Assembly: GCA_029237735.1 (NCBI GenBank)
Contig: JAQZBU010000003.1
Location: 1 to 64,000, forward strand
Direction: 5' to 3'
DNA from: Ramlibacter sp.
GTDB lineage: Bacteria; Pseudomonadota; Gammaproteobacteria; Burkholderiales; Burkholderiaceae_C
Length of the DNA stretch: 64,000 nt
Within the stretch, counting starts at the first letter, position 1; each line of letters starts with the position of its first letter. The notes beneath the pieces were generated by a model that worked only from the letters and a program-made list of their open reading frames with translations, searched no databases and was not told where the DNA came from. The position numbers and the translations under genes were made by a program. Of the stretch, positions 16,790-24,549 are shown piece by piece.

Positions 16790-17913
16790 GAGGCCTCCCT
16801 TTCGGTGGTGGCTGATAGCCCGCCAACTGCGCGCAACGCGGCGGGAACGGGTTGTCCATGGGCTTCGCACAGAGGGTGAACCAGGCTCCGCACTTCGGCG
16901 GCGCCCAGCCGGTCCATCAAGGCGACAGGCGCGAGGCCGAACCGCAACGCCACGCGGGCCGCAAGATCGAAATCCGCCGCTGCGGCCACGCCTTGGTCAA
17001 GCGCGTGGAGAATCGCAAGGAACACGCTGCCCCTGAGTCGATCGACGATGGCCTGCGGAACGGACGCGGGCGCAGCGGACTTGTCCCCCAGGGGCCAGGG
17101 TGTCATCGCGGCCGCATGCGAAACCACGTTGGCGGCCGGTGCATAGAAAGGGCCCAGAGCAGCCAGCGCCGCTATTGCGCCGTGTGTTGTCCTCGGGCTG
17201 CCGAGATTGCAAAGAGCCAGCGGCGCGATGGGCGGCTCAAACGCCAGTTTCGCGGCCTCGTCGACCAGGCTGGCGGACGCCAGGCCCTCATCGACGATGC
17301 GAGCTGCCTCGTTGATGAAGGGAAGGTAGAAGCGGTTGACCACGAAGCCAGGGGAGTCCTTGCATTGCAGCGTGGTCTTGCCGATCGAGCGACAGAACGC
17401 GATGGCGCGTTCGAGGCTGGACTGGCTGGTGCGGGTGCTGCGCGTGATCTCGACCAGCGCGTTTTGGTGCGCGGGAATGAAGAAATGCATTCCGGTGAAA
17501 CGCGAAGGCTGTGCAATGGAACCCGAAAGGGCCTCGATGGAGAGCGCGCTGGTGTTGCTGGCAACCAGGGCGTCGGGTGCCACGATGCCGCCGATCTGCC
17601 GGAACAGTTCCGACTTGACTGCCAAATCCTCGAACACCGCTTCGATCACGGGATCGCAGGCCGCCACTCCCTCGATCCTGCTGTCACTGGAAATTCGCGC
17701 CATGGCGGCGGCGGCTTGCTCCTGTGTCAGGCGCCCCCGCGCGGCAAGGCGCTGCAGGTCCATGCGCATGCGCTCGAACGCGGTATCCAGCGCGGCCGCG
17801 TTCTGATCGTGCAGGACGACGGCGCGCCCCGACAGCGCGCAGGCCAGCGCAATTCCACAGCCCATCACGCCGCTGCCGATCACCGCCGTTTTAATTTCGT
17901 GAATACGATTCAT
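16786..17913 (-). CDS. 3-hydroxyacyl-CoA dehydrogenase
   Basis: An NAD-dependent enzyme of 375 residues oxidising a (3S)-hydroxyacyl-CoA to the 3-oxoacyl-CoA, the third beta-oxidation step. The N-terminal Rossmann motif KTAVIGSGVMGCGIA is followed by SNTSALSIEAL, RFTGMHFFIPAH with the catalytic His, and GFVVNRFYLPFINEA. Two C-terminal helical domains follow, making it longer than the approximately 290-residue single-domain form. The open frame continues to 18162, but MNRIHEIK at 17913 fits the family N-terminus; another ATG is at 17934. The start codon lies inside a tandem palindromic operator. First gene of the ligase/Liv operon. Confidence 0.93.
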   Translation of the reverse strand: MNRIHEIKTAVIGSGVMGCGIALACALSGRAVVLHDQNAAALDTAFERMRMDLQRLAARGRLTQEQAAAAMARISSDSRIEGVAACDPVIEAVFEDLAVKSELFRQIGGIVAPDALVASNTSALSIEALSGSIAQPSRFTGMHFFIPAHQNALVEITRSTRTSQSSLERAIAFCRSIGKTTLQCKDSPGFVVNRFYLPFINEAARIVDEGLASASLVDEAAKLAFEPPIAPLALCNLGSPRTTHGAIAALAALGPFYAPAANVVSHAAAMTPWPLGDKSAAPASVPQAIVDRLRGSVFLAILHALDQGVAAAADFDLAARVALRFGLAPVALMDRLGAAEVRSLVHPLCEAHGQPVPAALRAVGGLSATTEREAS

Positions 17914-17932
17914 GGAATTGAGAATAGCATTC
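17901..17932. promoter_or_regulatory. Tandem palindromic operator at the 3-hydroxyacyl-CoA dehydrogenase start
   Basis: GAATACGATTC (17901-17911) and GAATAGCATTC (17922-17932) are two GAATnnnATTC palindromes 21 bases apart, the same architecture and spacing as at 6533-6564. Flanks extend each to TGAATnnnATTCA-like form. The ATG at 17913 lies in the first site, the alternative ATG at 17934 in the second, so a bound repressor would block initiation of this operon. Confidence 0.75.
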
Positions 17933-18127
17933 ATGAAGCGCGTTTGCAAGGCTTTCTGGCGGGGGATGAACTGTTGAGCGGAGGTCCCTTTTGAGGCGCA
18001 GTGCCGCCAAACGGTGCGCGTGGATGCAAGCCGCGCCGACGCTCGTCCGACGGGCTGCTCGCATGCTGGTCCGTGGATCAACCGCGCCGAGGATGCCCCA
18101 GGATGGAGCGGGCGCGAGGCGCCGACA

Positions 18128-19132
18128 TCAAGGCTCGATGATGACCTTGCCGAATAATTCACGCCGGTCCAGCGCCTCGAACGCCTCGACGGCCCGCGAC
18201 AACGGTACCGTCCGGTCGATCATCGGGATGAGCTTGCGTTGCTGCACCAGGTCGAGCAGGGCGTGCAGGCCGTCCCTGTCCCAGGCATTGGAGCCCTGGA
18301 TGTTGAGCTCGAAGGTCCAGATGTAGCGAATGTCCGTTTGCGGGTCGTAACCGGCGGTGGCTCCGCAGGTCATCAACCGCCCGCCCCGGTGCAACGAACG
18401 CAGGGAGGGCACCCAGGTGTCGCCGCCAGTGAAATTCACCACCATGTCGACGCCGCCGCCTCCCCATACCCTGGGTTTGCCGAACCGCTCGTGGATGGCC
18501 TTCATGAAATTGACGGCCTGGTAGTTGATGCCTTCGTGAGCACCCAGCTCGATCAGCCGGTCCAGCTTCTCGCGGGTGGAGGCGGCCGCCACCACATGGG
18601 CCCCGGCCAGTCGGGCCAGTTGCACACAGCAGGTTCCAACGCCCCCCGAAGCGCCGAGCACCAGCACCTTTTCGCCGGCCGCCACCTTGCCGCGCGTGAT
18701 CATCATGCGGTAGGCCGTACCGTAGGCGACCGGGAGGGCTGCAGCCTCGGCGAAGGACACGCGATCGGGCAACGCCATCAGCATGTGGGCCGGGACTTCA
18801 CAGTACTGCGCCAGCCCGCCGTCCGACATCTCGCCGATCAACTGGTTTTTCACATGGTCCATGGGATCGACCAGGACCCGGTCGCCTACCTTCCAGCCCG
18901 ACACGCCTTTGCCTACGGCCGCGATCTCGCCGGCCATGTCGATCCCCATGATGATCGGCATCGGAACCTTGATGCCCGGCATGCCTCGCAGCGTAAACAG
19001 GTCGTGGTAGTTCAAGGCACACGCCTTGACGGCGAGCACGACGCTCCCTTCTCGCGCTACGGGATCGGGCCACGCGTTCTCGCAGGCCAATTCACCGATT
19101 TCGCCGTGCCGGCGAATCACCACTGCTTTCAT
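18128..19132 (-). CDS. Zinc-independent-type MDR alcohol dehydrogenase/quinone oxidoreductase
   Basis: A medium-chain dehydrogenase/reductase of 334 residues, NAD(P)H dependent. The GroES-like N-terminal domain has ALNYHDLFTLRGMPG and PIIMGIDMAGEIAAVG; the Rossmann domain has VLVLGASGGVGTCCVQLAR with a consensus nucleotide-binding loop. The structural-zinc cysteine cluster of zinc ADHs is missing, which points to a quinone-oxidoreductase or enoyl-CoA reductase-like activity. It is downstream of the thioesterase gene with 49 bases between them. A role in the neighbouring acyl-CoA pathway is inferred from position. Confidence 0.88.
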   Translation of the reverse strand: MKAVVIRRHGEIGELACENAWPDPVAREGSVVLAVKACALNYHDLFTLRGMPGIKVPMPIIMGIDMAGEIAAVGKGVSGWKVGDRVLVDPMDHVKNQLIGEMSDGGLAQYCEVPAHMLMALPDRVSFAEAAALPVAYGTAYRMMITRGKVAAGEKVLVLGASGGVGTCCVQLARLAGAHVVAAASTREKLDRLIELGAHEGINYQAVNFMKAIHERFGKPRVWGGGGVDMVVNFTGGDTWVPSLRSLHRGGRLMTCGATAGYDPQTDIRYIWTFELNIQGSNAWDRDGLHALLDLVQQRKLIPMIDRTVPLSRAVEAFEALDRRELFGKVIIEP

Positions 19133-19181
19133 TGCCGCTCCTGTACTGGAATTTGGAAGGTTGCTGGAACGCGTGCCCTCG

Positions 19182-19619
19182 TCATGGGCTGATTTCCGGG
19201 CGCGGCACGCCGAAGCAGCCCCGTCCGACCGCCGTCAGACGATCCTGGTCGTCGAAGACGTCGACGTCCACGACACCCACGGTCTTGCCGACCTTGCGAA
19301 TCAAAGCCTTCGCCACCAGAAAAGCTCCGCTCGATGGACGTAGGTAGTCGATGCGGAAGTTGATAGTCGGCACGGGGCCCCCGGTCACCATGACCACAGC
19401 AAAATCGCCCGCCGTATCAACCAGCGAAGCCACCGGACCTCCGTGGTATTGGCCCGATCCGGCAAAACGCTCGAGTTGCGCGCGCATGGGCAGCCTGAGG
19501 GACAGCGTCCCGGCTTCCACGTCCATGCTTTCGCAGCGCAACTGGAGGAAATCGATGAAAGGCGAGCTGTCGAGCTGCCCCTGGAGCTGCTCCATCGTCA
19601 TGTACTGGTTATCGGGCAT
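19182..19619 (-). CDS. PaaI-type hotdog thioesterase
   Basis: A 145-residue hotdog-fold acyl-CoA thioesterase. RFAGSGQYHGGPVASLVDTAGDFAVVM contains the hydrophobic hotdog helix with the HGG and Asp residues used by PaaI-like enzymes, and NFRIDYLRP is the following strand. It probably releases CoA from stalled intermediates of the pathway. It is preceded by the single palindromic site at 19673-19687, so it shares the presumed regulon. Confidence 0.88.
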   Translation of the reverse strand: MPDNQYMTMEQLQGQLDSSPFIDFLQLRCESMDVEAGTLSLRLPMRAQLERFAGSGQYHGGPVASLVDTAGDFAVVMVTGGPVPTINFRIDYLRPSSGAFLVAKALIRKVGKTVGVVDVDVFDDQDRLTAVGRGCFGVPRPEISP

Positions 19620-19672
19620 CTTGCGGCGCTAACTGTTGTGTCCCACGGAAGCAGGGCACGGGTGGAAAAATG

Positions 19673-19687
19673 ATGAATATAATTCAT
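19673..19687. promoter_or_regulatory. Palindromic operator upstream of the thioesterase gene
   Basis: ATGAATATAATTCAT is a perfect 15-base palindrome (6-base arms around ATA), 54 bases upstream of the thioesterase ATG. It matches the TGAATnnnATTCA sites at 6533-6564 and 17901-17932. No second copy at a 21-base distance is present here. Confidence 0.65.
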
Positions 19688-19824
19688 GACATGTTAAACG
19701 GCAAGAAAAATCAGCATTCCAGGCGCTTCGAGAGGGGCGGCGGCTCGCTGTGGGCGCTGCGGGGCACGACTGATACAACGAGGAACACGCGCCAGGAGGC
19801 GCCGGCGCTTGCGCGACTGTCGCG

Positions 19825-20637
19825 CTAGCGGGCCAGCCGCTTGCCCGTGGGATCGAGGGCCTTGGCGGTGATGCTGACGTCGAGAAGACTGGCCGAGGAC
19901 ATCAGGGCATTGAGCACCATGGACCTGGAGGATCTGAGCTCTTCCAGAATCGCCTGCTGTGCGGCTTTTGCGTCGCCTTGGCTCAAGGCTTCGATCAGGG
20001 CTTCATGCTCATGGCGCATTTCGGCCGTGCGGTCCCGGATCGCCAGGCCGAAATGGAAGAAGCGCTCCATTTCGTGCAGCACTTCGGCCAGCGCGCCGAC
20101 CAGCCGTTCGTTGCCGGTGGCAGAGGCGATCAGCAGGTGGAACTCCGAATTGGCGCGCAGGAACCGGTCCTCGCTGTCGCGATTACCTGGCTTGTAGCTC
20201 AGCCCGCAAACCTTGTCGAGCCGCCGCAGGCTGACCTCGTCCACGCGTCCGGCTGCGGCCTTGACGATCGCAAGCTCAAGGACCTCGCGCAGGCCATACA
20301 GGTCGTTCACGTCACGCAACGTGATGGGTTTGATCTGATAGCCGCGCCGGTGTAACGGCTGCAGCAGTCCGTGTGTCGCCAGGCGGTCGAGCGCAGCGCG
20401 GGTGGCGGCGCGCTTCAGCTTGAAGTGCTCCTCGATCTCGGCTTCCGACACGGTTCGCCCGGGCGCCAGTTCGCAGCGCACGATCGCACGTCGTATCGAC
20501 TGGAATGCCAGGTCACTCTGCCGCTCCGATGCCAGAGGCCTCACCGCCGCGTCGCGCGCCGGCGGTCCCGTTGTTTGCAGAACGGCATTCTTGCCCGCGG
20601 TTGCCATGGATCCAACTATAGCACCGCGGTGTTGCAT
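19825..20637 (-). CDS. GntR family regulator with FCD (FadR C-terminal) domain
   Basis: A 270-residue transcriptional regulator. The winged HTH is at about 40-105 (AFQSIRRAIVRCELAPGRTVSEAEIEEHFKLKRAATRAALDRLATHGLLQPLHRRGYQIKP). The FCD effector domain follows with LYGLREVLELAIVKAAAG, SEFHLLIASATGNERL, and RHEHEALIEALSQGDAKAAQQAI, the metal- and acid-binding pattern of this subfamily. It is transcribed divergently from the glyoxalase-fold gene across a 40-base region filled by an inverted repeat, so it probably represses both that operon and itself. Confidence 0.93.
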   Translation of the reverse strand: MQHRGAIVGSMATAGKNAVLQTTGPPARDAAVRPLASERQSDLAFQSIRRAIVRCELAPGRTVSEAEIEEHFKLKRAATRAALDRLATHGLLQPLHRRGYQIKPITLRDVNDLYGLREVLELAIVKAAAGRVDEVSLRRLDKVCGLSYKPGNRDSEDRFLRANSEFHLLIASATGNERLVGALAEVLHEMERFFHFGLAIRDRTAEMRHEHEALIEALSQGDAKAAQQAILEELRSSRSMVLNALMSSASLLDVSITAKALDPTGKRLAR

Positions 20638-20641
20638 GGCA

Positions 20642-20683
20642 TTTCATAACAGGTTACAGTAACCTCAATAACAGTTTATGAAA
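20642..20683. promoter_or_regulatory. Nested inverted repeats between gntR and the glyoxalase-fold gene
   Basis: GGTTACAGTAACC (20652-20664) is a perfect palindrome around a central A. Around it TTTCATAA (20642-20649) pairs with TTATGAAA (20676-20683), and the right arm contains the start codon at 20678. A GntR regulator divergent from these genes is the obvious candidate to bind here; that link is inference. Confidence 0.65.
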
Positions 20684-21316
20684 CCGATGCTGCCACTCGA
20701 CCACATCCTCTGGACCGTCCCGGACCTCCAGTCCGGGATATCGCTCTTCGAGCAAATGACTGGCGTACGTGCGGGTATCGGCGGCAGGCATCCCGGCCGC
20801 GGCACACAAAATGCGCTGGCATCGTTTGGTGAAGGCTGCTATCTCGAGATCGTCGCGCCCGATCCGGCCCAGCCGCTGGAAAACAACTACGGCGCCATCG
20901 TCCACGCCCGGCAAGCCCCCGGCCTGATCACCTTCGTGATGCGGTGCACCGACATGGCGCCGGTGGCAAGCGCCGCTGCGCGCCTGGGACTGCCATGGGA
21001 CGGACCGAACCCTTGCAGTCGACAGCGGCCCGACGGCGAGTTCCTGCACTGGCGTCTCGGCTTCACCGAGGGCTCTGCGTTCGGGGACTACCTGCCTTAC
21101 TACATCGACTGGCAGGACACGCCCCATCCGTCGGAGACGGCGCCTGGCGGCTTGCAGCTGCTGGAATTCGAAGTGATTCACCCCAAGGCCGACGAGCTGC
21201 GGGCGATTTACCGGGAACTGGGAATCGCGGTTCCGGTGCGTCGCGCGCTGCAGCCCGGCATGCGTGCGCTGGTGGCTTGTCCTGCCGGCCAAATCGTTCT
21301 TACATCGCTCCTATGA
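20678..21316 (+). CDS. VOC/glyoxalase-like domain protein
   Basis: A 212-residue protein of the vicinal-oxygen-chelate superfamily, closest in pattern to the Glyoxalase_3 group. LDHILWTVPDLQSGISLFEQMTGVRAGIGG is the first beta-alpha-beta module with His8 as a probable metal ligand; FGEGCYLEIVAPDP supplies a further Glu. A second module follows from about 80. The substrate is unknown. It overlaps the next gene by four bases (ATGA) and so is coupled to a cystathionine beta-lyase. Confidence 0.85.
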   Translation: MKPMLPLDHILWTVPDLQSGISLFEQMTGVRAGIGGRHPGRGTQNALASFGEGCYLEIVAPDPAQPLENNYGAIVHARQAPGLITFVMRCTDMAPVASAAARLGLPWDGPNPCSRQRPDGEFLHWRLGFTEGSAFGDYLPYYIDWQDTPHPSETAPGGLQLLEFEVIHPKADELRAIYRELGIAVPVRRALQPGMRALVACPAGQIVLTSLL

Positions 21317-22539
21317 CATCAAACATCACAGCAGAATCCCTGCCCCACAACCCAGACGTTCTCAGGTCCACCTCCGACGACAGGACGCTTCTGGTCCACG
21401 GTGGCCGGCAACCCGGGCGGTTTTCCGGCATGGTGAATACGCCGGTCCACCGCGGCTCGACTATCCTGGCCTCCAGTCTGGAGGAATGGGAGCGCTGGAA
21501 GGCCCGGGAAAACGGGACCAGTCGCTACGGGCGATTCGGCACGCCAACGACGCACAGCTTCCAGGACCTGATCGCCAAGCTCGAAGGCGGACACCGCAGC
21601 ATCGTGTTTCCCTCCGGGCTGTCGGCGTGCACGCACACCTTGCTTTCCTTCCTGCAGGCTGGCGACCACATCCTCATGACCGACAGCGTCTACGGCCCCG
21701 TGCGCAGCTTTGCGACACAGGTGCTCAAGCGCTTCGGAATCGAAGTCGGTTTTTTCGATCCTTTGATCGGCTCGGGCATCGGTGCGCTCATCCGGCCCAA
21801 CACGCGCGTCGTGTACGTCGAATCCCCAGGCTCATGGACCTTCGAGGTGCAGGACATCCCGGCCATCGCGGAGCAAGCCCACCGCGCGAAGGCGACGGTG
21901 GTGATGGACAACACCTGGGCGTCGCCGTTGTTCTTCAAGCCCTTCGAGCATGGAGTGGACGTTTCGATCCAGGCCGCAACCAAGTACATCGTCGGCCATT
22001 CCGATGCATTTCTCGGGGTCGCCACCGGCACCAGTGAAAGCTGGGAACGCCTGCAGAAGGGAAGCCACGATTTTGGCGAGATCGCCGGCCCCGACGATAT
22101 CTACCTGGCCTTGCGCGGCCTGCGCTCCATGGACGTTCGACTGGCCAGACACTGGGAAAACGGCGCGATCCTCGCCGAGAGCCTGCGCGAACACAAGCTG
22201 GTCCACAGCGTGCTGCATCCGGCCCTGCCCGAGCACCCGGGCCACGCCTTGTGGAAGCGCGACTTCCGCGGCGCGAGCGGCCTGTTCGGAGTGCAGCTGC
22301 ACAGACTGGAGCCGCACGTCATCAAGGCGCTGTTCGATCGCCTGCAGTTGTTCGGTGTGGGCTTTTCGTGGGGCGGCTTCGAGAGCCTGGCGGTGCCGTC
22401 CGAAGAATCGATTCCCGGTTCCGCGCGCACCTGGCCGCATGCGGGAAAGATCATCCGGATCCATGCCGGGCTGGAAAGCGCCGAGGACCTGGTGGCCGAC
22501 ATGAGACAGGCGTTCAGGCACGCCGCCAGCCTGGTTTGA
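21313..22539 (+). CDS. metC: Cystathionine beta-lyase (PLP-dependent)
   Basis: A 408-residue Cys/Met-metabolism PLP enzyme that would cleave cystathionine (or a similar thioether) to homocysteine, pyruvate and ammonia. STRYGRFGTPT-like SRYGRFGTPTTHSF, the segment VMDNTWASPLFFKPFEHG, and QAATKYIVGHSDAFLGV with the PLP Lys are all intact; the C-terminal SWGGFESL region is that of beta-lyases. An open frame extends upstream to 20944 over the glyoxalase gene, but ATG 21313 fits the family start. In the context of a GntR and a VOC protein it may act on a particular sulfur or C-S compound. Confidence 0.92.
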   Translation: MTSNITAESLPHNPDVLRSTSDDRTLLVHGGRQPGRFSGMVNTPVHRGSTILASSLEEWERWKARENGTSRYGRFGTPTTHSFQDLIAKLEGGHRSIVFPSGLSACTHTLLSFLQAGDHILMTDSVYGPVRSFATQVLKRFGIEVGFFDPLIGSGIGALIRPNTRVVYVESPGSWTFEVQDIPAIAEQAHRAKATVVMDNTWASPLFFKPFEHGVDVSIQAATKYIVGHSDAFLGVATGTSESWERLQKGSHDFGEIAGPDDIYLALRGLRSMDVRLARHWENGAILAESLREHKLVHSVLHPALPEHPGHALWKRDFRGASGLFGVQLHRLEPHVIKALFDRLQLFGVGFSWGGFESLAVPSEESIPGSARTWPHAGKIIRIHAGLESAEDLVADMRQAFRHAASLV

Positions 22540-22645
22540 CCGGAGATGGGTGGGGGCCACGCGTGATTGTCGATTCATACCGGGCTCTCGAAAGGGCAGT
22601 GGATCAGGTGGTGGTTGACAAACACCTTGAGATTGGAGCGCATTC

Positions 22646-23047
22646 ATGAGCATTTCGAACGGGCGTGAGGGAGTTCTCGTCGGCCAGCTTCCGACGAACT
22701 GGGCGCGAAGGACGCCCAGGAAAACCGCCATCGTTTTTGGCGAGGAACGAATCAGCTTCCAGGACTTCAACGATCGTGTGAATCGTTGCGCCGCCTTCCT
22801 CACCCAGCAAGGTCTACGCAAAGGCGACAAGGTTGCGGTGCCCAGTCGCAACCGGCCGGAACTGCTCGAGATCCTTTTTGCGGCCGCCAAGTCCGGCATC
22901 ACCTACGTCCCCGTGAACTCTCGCCTGGTTTCGGTCGAAATCAACTTTGTCCTCGGCGATTCCGGTGCAAAGCTGTTCCTGCTGTCCGATTACTTCGAAG
23001 TGGCCCGGGACCCGAATCGCAAGCGATCCGAAGTTTCCGGCCGGTAG
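22646..23047 (+). pseudogene. Truncated acyl-CoA synthetase (N-terminal 133 residues)
   Basis: MSISNGREGVLVG begins a normal AMP-binding ligase N-terminus (ARRTPRKTAIVFGEERISFQDFNDRVNR, then NRPELLEILFAAAKSGITYVPVNSRL). The frame is cut at a stop after SDYFEVARDPN, where the family would continue for about 400 more residues with the ATP-binding P-loop. It has a good GGAG ribosome-binding site, so the promoter side of the gene is intact. The break at about 23020-23050 is the left border of the catabolic island that follows. Confidence 0.85.
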
Positions 23048-23290
23048 CCGCGATGTGGTCGTCGTCAGCACGGCATCGCAGGGAAGCCTCGTTGTCCATA
23101 GCTCCCGCTCGGTTAACCCGCCTTACCTCGACATGGCACTGCCTCCGTTTGACTGGCTGTGGTTCAGTTCAGCTCAGCAAAACGGGGGAATCCGTGTTTC
23201 CCCTTGTTCAAGTGACTTGACTAATGATCATGTCGGGGCTAAAGTTTGACAACTCGCAGCCGTCCCGGCCGTGACACTCAGGGAAATCTG

Positions 23291-24454
23291 ATGACGTATA
23301 TGACCGACGTGGTCGAGCTCACGCGGCAGCTGGTCCGAATGGAGACCATCAATCCGCCCGGCCAGGAAGAGGAATGCGCCCGATGGCTCTCAGGCTTTCT
23401 GCGCGACATCGGCTTTAAGGCAGAGCTCATTCCTTTCGGCCCGGGCCGGTATAACCTGGTGGCAGACCTGCGCGGTACGGGCGCGGGCAAATTGCTCGCC
23501 TTCTCAGGCCACATGGACACCGTCCCCCTAGGCCGGGCAGCTTGGAACGTGGACCCGTTCGCAGGCGAGATTCGCGAAGGCCGGTTGTACGGGCGCGGCG
23601 CGACCGACATGAAGTCAGGCATCGCGGCTTTCCTGGTGGCTTGCATTCAGTCAAGGGACGTGATTGATGCTTCGGCAGGCGTTCGCATCCTGCTGACGGG
23701 AGGGGAAGAGACCGGTTGTGACGGCGCACGTGCAATCCGAGAGCGCCTGCCTGGCTATCTTGACAACGTTGGCGCGCTAATCGTCGGCGAACCAACTCAG
23801 AATTATCCATTCGTAGGGCACAAGGGCGCGCTATGGCTGCGAGGCGCCGCCCAAGGGATCGCTGCGCACGGCGCGATGCCGGAAGCCGGAGATAACGCGA
23901 TCTACAAGATCGTAGACGCCATCGACAGACTGCGGAAGTTCGCGTTGGTGCACCAGCATCCGTTGATGGGCGGGGCTTCGATGAATGTCGGCACCGTCTC
24001 CGGCGGCCTGAATGTCAACTCGGTGCCGGATGCGGCGCGCTTCGAGGTCGATCTTCGAACTGTCCCCGGAATGGAGCACGCCAAGCTCCGCAACGAGCTA
24101 GCGACCCTGCTCGGAGACGATGTGCAGCTGTCTGCGTTCGCCGACGTTCCTCCTCTTGAGACGAGCGAAACGCATCCGTGGTTGCAACGCGTATTCGCGT
24201 GTTGCGCGCCCGAATGCGGACAGATCATCCCAAAAGTGGTGCCCTACTCGGATGGCAGCGTCCTCGTTTCCGACTCGAGTGTGCCGGTCGTCATCCTTGG
24301 GCCTGGCGAGCCTCAGACCATGCATAAGACGGACGAATACTGCCGCGTTGACCGCTTGTACGAGGGAGTGCGGGTCTATGGACGCATTCTTCACGACTGG
24401 CAGGACGGATCAGTAAACGCCTCCGGCGCCCCTGTGTTCGCCGTCGCCAACTGA
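23291..24454 (+). CDS. M20 family metallo-amidohydrolase/deacylase (ArgE/DapE type)
   Basis: A cytoplasmic zinc hydrolase of 387 residues that would cleave an N-acyl amino acid or a small amide. The first metal motif is SGHMDTVPLG, followed by YGRGATDMKSGIAAF, then TGGEETGCDGA with the catalytic Glu pair, GEPT, and the C-terminal HKTDEYCRVDRL. The dimerisation domain is in the middle. The start at 23291 has an AGGGAAAT ribosome-binding site; the frame is open 15 codons further upstream. As the first gene of the island, next to a permease for N-heterocycles, it fits deacylation or deformylation of an N-acylated glycine. The substrate is inference; acetylornithine or succinyl-diaminopimelate are less likely in this context. 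Confidence 0.85.
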   Translation: MTYMTDVVELTRQLVRMETINPPGQEEECARWLSGFLRDIGFKAELIPFGPGRYNLVADLRGTGAGKLLAFSGHMDTVPLGRAAWNVDPFAGEIREGRLYGRGATDMKSGIAAFLVACIQSRDVIDASAGVRILLTGGEETGCDGARAIRERLPGYLDNVGALIVGEPTQNYPFVGHKGALWLRGAAQGIAAHGAMPEAGDNAIYKIVDAIDRLRKFALVHQHPLMGGASMNVGTVSGGLNVNSVPDAARFEVDLRTVPGMEHAKLRNELATLLGDDVQLSAFADVPPLETSETHPWLQRVFACCAPECGQIIPKVVPYSDGSVLVSDSSVPVVILGPGEPQTMHKTDEYCRVDRLYEGVRVYGRILHDWQDGSVNASGAPVFAVAN

Positions 24455-24549
24455 TTCCAGTTCGGAACGATCCCTTTTTGGCGCGCATTATGCTTAACTT
24501 GAGCAGCTGTAAACACACTTGACCGTTCCACCAACCGGAGATTGACCCC

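Noticed and set aside
24455-24549. Promoter for the permease/monooxygenase operon
   Set aside because: A TTGACC and a TATGCT-like hexamer are present, but spacing and order are not those of a sigma-70 promoter; no confident call.
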